A DNA stretch of 64,000 nt. Source: Xanthostigma xanthostigma (taxonomy: Eukaryota > Arthropoda > Insecta > Raphidioptera > Raphidiidae). The notes beneath the pieces are model-generated. The model was given only the letters and a program-made list of their open reading frames with translations, did not search any database and was not told where the DNA came from. Position 1 is the stretch's first letter. Each line of letters starts with the position of its first letter. Made by a program: the position numbers and the translations under genes. The DNA lies in the NCBI GenBank assembly GCA_963575645.1, contig OY754469.1, positions 47,512,753-47,576,752 of the forward strand, read 5' to 3'. This document shows, in pieces, positions 43,201 through 55,200 of this stretch.

Positions 43201-46200
43201 CTATGGCGCCGCGTAAACGATCACACGTTACTTTATCACTGCAAGTAAAAAACGAAATTCTTGACAAATTAAAAAAGGGAGCCTCAAATAAACAGTTAGC
43301 CGCAAAATATGAGCATTTTAGTTTGTTTTCTTGATAATTAAAATTACATCCAGTAATCCGGACATTTTGATAATCCGGATCAGCTGTGTTTTAATTAGTC
43401 CGGATTATCGCGTCTCTACTGTAATGCTAGAATGCAGTAAACTCGAAGCAGTAATAATGCAGCTGTTATTAATAAACTAATCGAATGGATCAAGTATGCG
43501 TTACGAGAATTTATCATTTTAACTAATTTGTTTGGAATCTAAGCGAGTATTATTGTAAACAGTCAGTGCAACTATATTAATTATACAATGTACAAAAAAG
43601 TTTGGAGCACATGAAATATTTTTTTATATTAGATTATTATTTTTGATTGGATTGGATGGCATAAAAAGGCGAGGTAACTGCAATAAAAATTTCAAAATAT
43701 ATTAGTAAACAAAAATAGTTCCAACACCTCCTTGGTTTCTATGCGGCAATATATCTAATTTAAATGAAACATTTTTTTTTTTATTACTCATGCGGGAAAA
43801 GTGATATCTTTATGCATGCTGTTACAGTTGAAAAGTAGCTATTTTCATTTGCGTGCGGAAACTTTATTTGTCGCACTGAAATTATTGTTTTCCGCACGCA
43901 AATTCAGAGAAAAAAACAAAATAATAACGGTGTTAATGTCAACGAAACAAACTGTCATTTGAAGTTAAAATTTTCGATTATGGACTTTTATTCTTGACAA
44001 TTTTAACAATTTTAACTGAATTTTCAACTTTTTAATGATTCAATTTTAATTTTTATTACTTCTAATTTATTTTTTTAATTCGTAATAAAATTATAATTTT
44101 AATTTAATTTAATTCGTAATAAAAAATAGTATGTGCAACTCGTGCGGCATTGTCGCACTAGTTGCACAATATACTATTTTCGTGCGCAATGATTTGTGCT
44201 CTTGATAATGATAATATTGATTAGGAGGCTCAGTTTTTTTTGAACCCCGGCTCACTTGGCCTCTTAACGACGCCAAAAAAATGTCACTTAAAAATGTTAT
44301 TATTTTATCAGCGCATCGGTACGTTATTATAAATTCAATAACTATTTTAAAACAAACTATTTCGAGAGATATATTTTCGTGTAATCTAAGTTTTTTTCTA
44401 CACTGTATTTAAATGGAGAACTTCATTATTATTAAACTATTGCAAAATGTATACAGATGTCGTTATTTAGTTGCTCAGACAGGCTAAGAGAATTCAATAA
44501 ATATTAATTATACTGACAGCGTAACAACTATCCATTTAAAATAAAGAATGTTAGAACAAAAATTTGTTAATTTATAATTTAAGTATATACAGAGTGGCTT
44601 CGAAATAAGATCTAAACATAGAAATGTTTTTTTTTGCATGTTTAAATTTTTCCGATCTTTTTTGATTTCTGAGAAAATTTGTTTATAAGCTACAAATTTT
44701 ATGACGCCAAAAACCCTTATAATTAAAACATAACATGCCAATTTTTTTTGTCCAATACTAGTGTACTAAAAATAGATTATACTCCAGAAAAATTGATCGT
44801 GTGGAAGCTGCGAAAAATATACTTTCGTCGATATCTCAATTTTAGCATCGTCAACGATATTAACTAACCAAATTAACATTGAAAAACGTCAGCCAATGCA
44901 TCAAAAAGTGCCTGAAACATTTGAGTTCCGGATCATAACCGACACTTGCGCGTGAAAACGATGTAGAGCCCTATTCAAGCTGCCGTTGGAATCATCACGA
45001 CTGAAAGAGATTGATAATTTATTTTTCCATACACGTTTCGAAAAAAGTTCTTCTCCCCTTCCCACTTGGACCTCAAACTATAGCCGACTTGCTCAAATAC
45101 GACATAAAATTGTCAAGCTCGAAAATTGATATCTATAGAAATGTATAAGCAGATAACAATTTTAAAACATCTTGTAAAATCGTGGTTCACGGTCAAATTA
45201 AAGAACGATATATAGCTAATAATAATTCATTTTTTTATTAATAATATATCAGTTTATATTCTAGTACATTATAGTACAATTATCGCAGCGATTTTAAAGA
45301 ACAGTTTAAGATAATCACTGTTTTATAGTGAGGTGTCGCTCCTGGGCGAGTAGTTCATAATGAACGACTCCTTTCTCGGAGCGAGCGCTCTTTTATTGTG
45401 AATGACTAACTCCGAGCGTTATTGCTCTGTGCTGAGCTGTTCTGTACTGTTGCATTCGCACATTTACAAAGCGCACACAGCACAGAGACACTAGTGAACA
45501 TTGCACGTACGGAGTTATCTTTGCTGAGTCATTTAATGTTGAATGACATACTGTAAGTGTAATAGTACTAAGCTTACAGTGACTTAAACCATTCACATTG
45601 ACGTCGTTGACAAAGATATAATATTGTAACAATAAACATTATTATTGTTAAACTTTTTTTATACTTTATTGTTTATCCGAAATGCGAATAATATAAGATC
45701 AGATTCATATTAAAATGAGCTCAGAGCTGAGTGTGTGTATTGTGCTGTGCAATGCTTCGTGACTCCTGAGCATGTATGATGACAGTTCACACCTCTGCAG
45801 TCTGCACTCTTGTGTAGTGCGTACTTTCTAGTATCGCTCCTTTGAACGACTCCCTCTGAGCGACTCTTTTTAGTGAGCGGAGCCCACGGAGCCAGCTCCC
45901 AATAAACAGTCATGTGGACACATCACTACTGCTTTAACCATCATTATACTGATTATAGACCGAGAGCTACTGAACTTTTTGGAAGTCGATTTATGCATCG
46001 AAGTGACATACTTTATAATGTAGTTTAATCAGTGCAAAAGTCCAGTCGTTTTTAGGGGTAATCAACCTCTAAATATGCGCTAGTAGGGTTAAAAACGTCT
46101 ACTCATTTTGGCTGAGATTTTCACAGTATTTCAAATACACCTTTTCTGAAGTGTATTTAAAAATGCAGAACAAAATGTTGATCGGAACACCCCGGCAGTC

Positions 46201-49200
46201 TGCCTCGAAGGGGATAGATAAAGAATGTTTAAAGCAGTCTGTCGGGATGTTCCGCTCAAAATTTTGTTCTGCCTTTTTAAATACACTTTAGAAAAGGTGT
46301 ATTTGAAACAGTGTGAAAATCTCAGCGTGAACGAAAAAAGAGAACCGATATTAACGCAAGTGAAGCCGCGGGCAAAACTAGTTTGTATAATATTATGTAC
46401 TTACGTAATTAGATATTGCTTTATATTGAATAGTTAACCTTTTTATTAAGCAGTTCAATACTTTTAACGATAAATATTGATAAAGATTTATGCGTTGGTA
46501 GATTCCTGTAATACCTATAAACAGTGGTGGATTAAACATTTGGAGGCCTATAATCGCAATTTGATTTTGAGACTGCTAAAAAAATTTAAATATTTTTTAA
46601 AAACATCAAAGTTTGTCTGTTTTTTATTACCATTTTTAGTAATTGACAAAACATTGAACATTGAAAAAATCTTATTTTTCTTTCGATAAGATCTGTACAA
46701 TGATACGTTTGTTTTATCTACATCTCATTGTGACGAAGCGCCGATTATATAAGTTCTTCATCCGTATCGTGGAACATTCTTCGGCATTCTAGAAGCTTCG
46801 GCATTCTTCTGATTCCGATGACAATTAGTATAACAATACGCGTAGCAATGCGCCCATTGTTGTCTATGCGGTTCCGATAACAATACGAGCATTATTGTCT
46901 ACCCGGCTCTGACAACACTACACCGCCGCCCCCTCCAGTGTTGTCTCGTTACAGTATTTTAAAACATTCCGAATTTCGGTTTTTACAAAATATGTGGAAA
47001 AATAGTAAATATTATAAATTAAGTGTAAATGCATAAAATTGTTTATCGTACAAGTGTATTATTATGCAAATTTGTTTTGAAATGGTTTGTCTTTTCCTCT
47101 CAAAGACTTGTTTTGCAAACAAAGATGAGGTCATATTAATGTATCGCCTAAAATAAAAACTTTTTTCTAGCAAAATCTGCATACACAATACAAGAGAAAA
47201 AATGAAATATTTTGCTCAGTCTAATTGTAAATGTGCTTTCAAAAACGAACTCAATATTTATGAGGTTATTTGTGGTCAGTTTTCTGCCAAGAGGTTATCT
47301 TTTATTTTCGTTTTTATACAGTACAAGTACAAGCTTGCCACCATTTTTTCCGTCGACTTAAGATGCAAAATTGGTCTCCACAAAAAGCGCTTTTATTTTA
47401 ACGCGATAATAATGCGTTTATCCTGAAGGTCCATTCTAAATATTAATGAAAATGTTTTTCAAATCGGATGAGACTGTCAGAAAATGTAATAATATTTTTT
47501 ACACTGCCCTCTATAATACGACTGTTTGATGCATATATATCGGGCGTAAAGCGACCCATTTCGCACCCTAGTGCGTGAAGTAAACAGAAAAAAAAATACG
47601 TATCTTCCCAGAAACAAATTATTCCTCTATCGTCAGTTGACGAAATAATAAAAACAAATTCATGAAAAACGTATTGCACATAATATATGTTTTAATGTTC
47701 ATTAGCCTTGCTTTTGTTTAATGTTAATCTGAGAAACTTCCGCTCTATCAAGATATTAAATACAAAGTATTACAAAGAAACAAGTCCTTATAGACAACCT
47801 TCAGGTTTGACCATAATTGTTAAAGTTTACTTGAAACACCGCATTTTTTATGTTTCCCACAATACAGTTGTCTATCTGTTAACATTTTTTACAAAAATAA
47901 TTGATTTTATTTTTTCTTCTATAAATAATACAGAAAAAACTCGCGTCGCAGTGCCAAACCCCGCCGACAATATAGTGTATTTGCTATTACAGACGGTGTG
48001 GCTTTATTATGTGAACATGAGTTTGTTCTTGGTTAAAATTAAAAATGTACGCCCTTAAGACACCTCTTTATCGCCAAATTATTGTCAATCTAACATCTGC
48101 ACTAAATATAATTCAATCCGCAAACTAGTGTTTTCCTAAAATTTGTAACTCCGGTCCTGTCGAGCCGATTTTAAATTTTAGGAGCACATTTTAATCTTCA
48201 CTTATTAAGAATTAAACTTCGAAACGATTCTGAGATTTTTTTCGGTATTTTTGGGCCCAAAATTTTTTTAACCTCTAAATACCATCCTTAAAATGGCTTT
48301 TAATGTTTCTCTTACTATATCTGACGATTATACATAGTTATCTTTTAATAATGTACACAATTATCGTTTATTACTTTTCTTAACGTTAATTTTTATTCAT
48401 TTCATATCATTATTATTTAGCTACTTTGTCGTCTCATTAATTATAAGATATTGTTATGTCATAAAAATAATTTTACATTTTATTTACTTTGCAACAACGA
48501 TTTGCATCTAATGATTAGCATTATTTGTAGCTATTTTTCACAATCAGCAACGCGACTCCCGCAATAAATGTTTTATGTATAAATCGCCTTGAAATCGCGA
48601 CTATAGTCGCAGGGACTGATCGCTACACATCTCGATCGCGCGGCTAAATCGCTGACATGTAAAGCATTCTAGAACTAAAAGCCGCTGCACCCGAGGCTAG
48701 AAACACTGCTTGGACTTCTGCTGACCGGTAGGCTGGGTACGAAGCTGGAAATGACGTCACTGCATGCTAGCCTGCTACCTCAATGGATAGGTTTTAAAAT
48801 TAGAACAGGAGCTATTTTTCTTGCTAGGTCCGCTAGGTATGAGCAAGAACCAGTCAGGAAGCAGTATCTTGTCACGTGGGCGACTTGAACAAACGCCCAC
48901 AAACAAACACTATGCCGTAGTGTGTGTTCTGTTCAGAGACAATAAACACGCACTTTTGTACCGTTCTATCACTGCGCGCGCACCGAATCTATACCTGCAG
49001 AGCAAGCTTGTAAAGACGTCTTGTGTGAAGCGAGCACATAGTAGCAATAAAAAAAACCAGCGCTAGAAAACTAGTAGTGAAAACTAGCAAGGAAATTAGC
49101 GGCAAAACCAACCTCGTGTGCAGCGGCCTTTAATAGTGTACCACTAATAACTTGTAAACAACGTATTAAAAGATCTTTGAAAAGTGGAAAATTAGTGGAT

Positions 49201-52200
49201 TTTTAAAAGCGGTTCAATTTTTTTTATTAAAAGTTTTGTTTAGTCAAAAATACGACCTAATCTGATTTGCTTTATGGCCACAAATAGATCTCGGCGATTG
49301 TTTAGACTGTTTAGAGTCTAGTATCATTGTTTTAATTAATTGTTTCAGTTAGTTAATTTTTCATTAACTTTAATTGGTTCAAACATATTCTTCATTACAG
49401 TTTAATTATAAATGCAGGCATCGCCTTCACGCGTAATTATAATTTAAGCATATTAACAACAATTCGTGGAATTGTAAACAAAACGAAATATTCGCAATTT
49501 ATTGTTTCTAAATAATTATTTAAAGTCTCCTCATTCTGAGTAAAGTAATAAATTTTTATTCGTGTAACTAAAAAAAAATCTTTTTCTAGGAAACATCGAA
49601 GAAATACGACTTCCCCTAACTTACAAACTTCTAATTTTGGCCACATGTATATTTTGATTTGTGAAAAATTAATAAAAAAAAACTTGCTGCAAATTAAATG
49701 AGAATAATCGCAATATTTATGAATTTATTTATTACAATTAAAAGTCATGCGCACACCTTAGCAAAACCTGCACGACCTGCACAGTACGAAGCATATTCGT
49801 GAAGTTATCGCATATTAAACCAGCACCCGCAACACTCAAACTGCAACCAGCAGCCAACAATAACCGTCATTCGGCCGTCTGTAATTTCTGTCTAGCCAAG
49901 CTGAACCGATCCATGTTTTCATAGTTATATAACAAACAATAACATTTTGAAACCTGCACTAATATTTACTGGTTTGTGCTGGTCTAGTGTGCAACATCGT
50001 GCGGGCTGCAGGATTGTGCTGTGCAGGTTTATGCTGGACTAGTGTGCGCGGTCTTTTAATGTAACTAGTGACTACATTATTAAGGATTGATTATTCTCTT
50101 AAAGAAAACCACAGTGGGGTGCAATAGTTTCAACAACTTCGGGTAGTCACTATTTCGACTGATTTTTTCCTTATTCGGAATTTATTTGATAGCATCTAAT
50201 CCAAGAAATTCTGGTCAAAAACTGTCAGATAAAACCGATGTATCAGTCGCTAAATTTCAAATCTCAAAATACCTAATTTCCCCCTACAAAAATCTGTGAA
50301 ATTTTGACCGTGAAACATCGATATTAACAAATTATGTCGTGAACATGAACTGGTTTATAGATTTACTAATTGATCGCAGGGCTCGATCACCCATATTATT
50401 TTTTAGAATTAAAAATTTGGCAACGTGAAATATAAAAAAAATTATTTGAAGAGGTTTTTTGGTGCTTTTGAAAAATTTTAATGTTTTTAAAAAGGAAAGA
50501 TTCAGATTGCCGGGTCCAGTACGCTAACTCGATGTGTCCAAATTTTGAAAACGCTAAATTTTGACGTTCCAAAAAAAAAAACTTTGTTGATCATTCACAA
50601 ATTTCCTCAAAAATACGTAAAAACTTTTCGTATTTTGAGTCTAACCAATCAGAAATCACATATAAACGTCATAACAGCTGGTACTCTCTCACTTTGTATA
50701 CACGACCCCGTAATTCTGTTTTAAAGAACTCCCCCAGACGCCCTCCCCTTTTCACTGCACAAAAAAGACGCCGTCGCATCGAAACGACCCCGTATTTGTT
50801 TTTAAAGAACTTCCCCCAAATGCCTTCCCCTTTTCACTGCGCAAAAAAAAATAGAATTTTTAAAAATAAATTTTCCGCACTTCAAACTGCTAATAATACT
50901 GTTATATGTTATTTAAAATAATAATTGTGTATTTCCGATGAATATTTTGCAAATTGCCTATAAAGCAGTTAGTAGCCAGTAGGTATGTATTAATTTACGT
51001 TTTTAATTAAATGGATTAACCTGATGCCTACTCTTATTTCAAATCAACGTGCGCATCTGAAGTGTAAAAGTTGAATGAATATTTGTTCAATAAAAATAAA
51101 CAAGATTTGCAATGCGGTGTTTAGTGATTTGAACCAAACGTTTTAACATATGCCAAAATGTTAAAATTATTTATAAACAAGGAGCATATCTTTGAAATCC
51201 ATTCAAAATAAGAATGTTTAATAGGTATACAATGATAATAATAAATTACAAAAATGTTATTTTTGAAATAATACATCTGGGACATGGATCAATGCCAAAA
51301 TTATGACGGATGCTTTTTTGATAATTATTTATTATTGACATTTTTAGACTTTTGTTGACTTGTAATGTTGATAACCTTCGAAATGTGCTACTTAAATCCT
51401 TTTGTTACAACGTAAATATTTAAGCAATTTTTGTTTGATCTTACTTCCTTAAATTCCTCACGGAATTGAAAACAAAGAATTAATTAAATATTTATATTCG
51501 AAAATCTGTATCTATCTTTGATTCATACTATAATATTATTATGCTGTAATTATATCGATTGAAGAAACATACAAAACTGGAAAGAATGCACAAAAATTAA
51601 GATGAGATAATCAAATATGTTTCGCTCCTATTCAACGTAAAGATAAAGAAAAAGGTTTGAAGAATACGGTAAAGTACCTTAAAATCGATAAGATTAATAT
51701 TTTTAACTAAACAAGCCACGAAATAAAGGAAAATTAATTTAGAAAAAATGAAATGATAAAATTCCGATTATGGCGATCTTGCGGACAAAGTTCCTGACTA
51801 ATTACAAGAGCAAATTGCTAGTGTTAGACTGTTGGACATTGTGGTCTTACATCAAAATCTTCGCACGAATTCCCTCACAATTTTTCCAGACTCGAAGGTT
51901 ACGGTGTACAAAAACTTTCCCCGGTGTGTTTTAAAGTTTTTTTTAATAGGCCCGAAAATCTAAATCAAAAATTTTAAGAAATTTTAATGTTTCAAGATCA
52001 CCACTCTGTTTTAAAACTATTTTTGAAAAGGTGTCTTTATGTGAAATCTCTTTGCATGAAGTAATTTTACAAAAAATATTGTTATTTTTATCGTTTGTTA
52101 TGACAATTTTAACTGATTTATTGTGGACAGTTCAAAGACTAGGCAGTTCAAATATTGCATACATAATATTTGATATATTGTAGGTACGTACAAATGTTAT

Positions 52201-55200
52201 TTGTCATTTACTTTCAGTCTAAATATGATTTATGAATTATTTTTCTATTTTTTTTTTCAAACTTCAATGACCGATATTTTAATAAATGAAAAACAACTTT
52301 TGATGTGAATGGCATATTTCCATTTTTTGCGTGCTTTACAGATGGTAAATGAAATGAATAATCGTGTATCAACGATTTGAAAAACTCTATTAGAAAATTC
52401 AAAGTGTTTTTAATTTTTATTGGGCTAAATACTCAAATAAATAAATGAAAAGAATACCTATAGCTTTGCTTACATTTTTTGCTGCCCGCAATTAAAATCA
52501 CAATCTAAACGAACTCGGTGAAACAAAATCTAGGATATCAATGTTGCCAAACTAACTGATCATTAAATGATCATAGATTAATAAAAATGACAGATTCAAG
52601 TCAGCTGTAATTGATGTAATTAATGATATAGATAAATTAAAATATGAAATGAGATTGCACCCTACTATTAAGTCTTTGGATAAATAGAAACTTTAAATTT
52701 GTTTTTGAGATTTAGCGCAACTTAGCCAATTTTGATACTCCAGCGAATGGTTTACGGAAACTTCGGCGCCTGAAGTGCGGTAATGCTTGATCGCTTTTTT
52801 CTAAAATAGAAAATACGCGTTTAATGTTAGCGTTATCGAAATTATTATTCCACTGAAATTGTTATAATTTTTTTTTCTTTATTTTCAGCCTCCAAATATT
52901 CGAAGTCGGGCACAATCTGTATCAGAAGAATACGTTTCAAAACCGGAAGAATCTGAAGAAGTGGACATATTCCCCAGTCTTCCTGATTCCATTCTTGGTG
53001 ATTTAGACCTTTTAGGTGAAGGACCAAGGTAAATAAACATTATTATAGTGGAACTTTTGAAGCGACGCTTTGACAGAGGATTTTTCAACTTTTTTCTTTC
53101 AACTGTCGGTTGGGTTTTGCGCTATGAAAATTAAACTAAAGAAATTTAAATCTTTCGTTGTTACGTGAAATTTGGAATAATAAGATATTTAACTTTGTGT
53201 GTTGTTAATTTAAATTCTCGAAATGTTTTGCTATTCTTCAAAATTTTGGATAAATGACTAATAACAATTCCTTGTGAGTTTTTTAATTAAAAATATTTTG
53301 AATAAACCATATATTTAATAACTTCTATATTGCTAGTGGCCGTAAGTGGAGCGTGGCCCATGAAGACACGAGACAGCAAATGACTATTTTTCTATCTCTT
53401 TCCTTTTACTTGACCCGTTGTGCGCAAGTGTCGCGTCTGTAGTGGGGCAATTAGTAAGTGGAATAGAGCAAGCCACCTCCCTTTCACAGCTGACGCTGCA
53501 ACTGACGTGCATCCATTCACGGACATGCGCATGAGACTCAGAGTATAATAAGTGAGACAGACGTATAAATGTCTGCACCGTAGTGCTTAAGTCTTTCTCC
53601 CGATCTTTGCTAGCAATAAAGAGGGTATTAAATATAGGAATACTGCAATAGTGTTGACAAACATTTCTTTTTACAGAGAAAGATTGGAACAGCAAGAGAT
53701 AGAAAATAAGTTTAGTGCACTCTCTCTGGCCTTTACAATAGACGGCGCCACTCTGGAACAGCGACGGGAAAGACTTAGACGTTACCGGGATCAAGCAGAG
53801 AATAACCTAGCGTCTGAAATAGCGCGTCTGGTTAGCGGCATTCATCGCTTCTATCCGTTCTGTATAGACGCTGAACGAACACAACTAGTGTCCAGTCTTT
53901 TGGCACAGGTACATATCAAATACATTGTTATAAATCTTCCCTCAAGGCAAGTGTATTCGACAAATTTTATAATAATAGTCGATTTAATATCAATGATGAA
54001 CATTTTTAACTAATCATTGTCTATGTGCGTTGAGTGAAGGCAACAAAGCATATCGGAAATATATCTGCGTCTCTTTCTTCAATGTAATACCCCGGTTATT
54101 CCGACAATATATTATATTATATATATTAGCATGAAACATATCTCTCTTCATCAAAAGTTTTATGTCTTTATCTATGGCGTTAGCCAATCAGAATCAACGA
54201 GCTCTTACCACTTCAAAAAAGACAGAAGTACATGTTTTGCACCCTAATGGTTCGATTGCGATTTTATTCCTATGCTCAGTATATAATAAAAGTATACTAG
54301 CGTGACCTGTGCGAATTATTCGCACTAAATAAGTATAATAATTATCACTTTACAAAATTATTTTTTTAAATATGATTGTAGGTATTCAATTCGTTTCTAA
54401 TTTTACACACTGATTTTAACGTTCTTCTTTTTGTTGTAAAAGAAATATTTTACTAAAATTGTAATATAGAGGCGCAAGTAGCAAAAGCGTTGTTCAGCGT
54501 TCCCCTTCAGATGGCAGTATGCAGTATTTACAATATGATGATCAGATGACAGATCAAAGTGTTAACGTTACGCCGTCAGATGACAGACGTTGTTCAGAGT
54601 TTAATTAATTTACAAAAACAATAGCAATAATAAATTTTTTAGTTGTCGATGTCAGTAGAGCAAGCAATTATCTGTAAAATGATATATAATTTATGTGGAG
54701 AAATTGTGTGGTTTTTTCTAAAAAGGGAGTCAAACATCTTAAACCTTAGCGTATTAATATAGGTATATGATGATGATGTATTTACCTAATCGTCGGCAAA
54801 AATTTTACTGACACATACTCTCCCTAAACTTTGGATATGGCTTCATTAGACCTAGTCTGACACCTATTTCCTCTATGACTTTTCTTGATTCAAGAAAAGT
54901 CATAGAGGAATTTTTTTTCCGACGGGCACTCTGACTATAAGATAGCTGTATCATAGCGACCGTAATATGACGGTAAATGACGTCATAAAAACGTGTGCAT
55001 AGATGTAAATGATGACAAAAATTGCATGTTCATTCGCAGATTGAAGTTTTACTCTTGGCTTCAAGTAGAATATCATCGTCAGCACAGTCGTTCGGCGCTG
55101 TGGAACAAGAATGTCGCATCGCTCAATCTGTCAATCTGATGTTGAACCATGTTGAAAATCTTAAACAGCAGCGGGACACCGCCAAACGGCAATTACAATG

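Noticed and set aside
46728-46953. LTR retrotransposon
   Set aside because: TG...CA ends are seen, but no second LTR, no primer-binding site and no duplication; kept only as a weak solo LTR candidate.
53384-53794. 136-residue minus-strand ORF
   Set aside because: Overlaps exon 12 in antisense and intron 11; a shadow of coding sequence.
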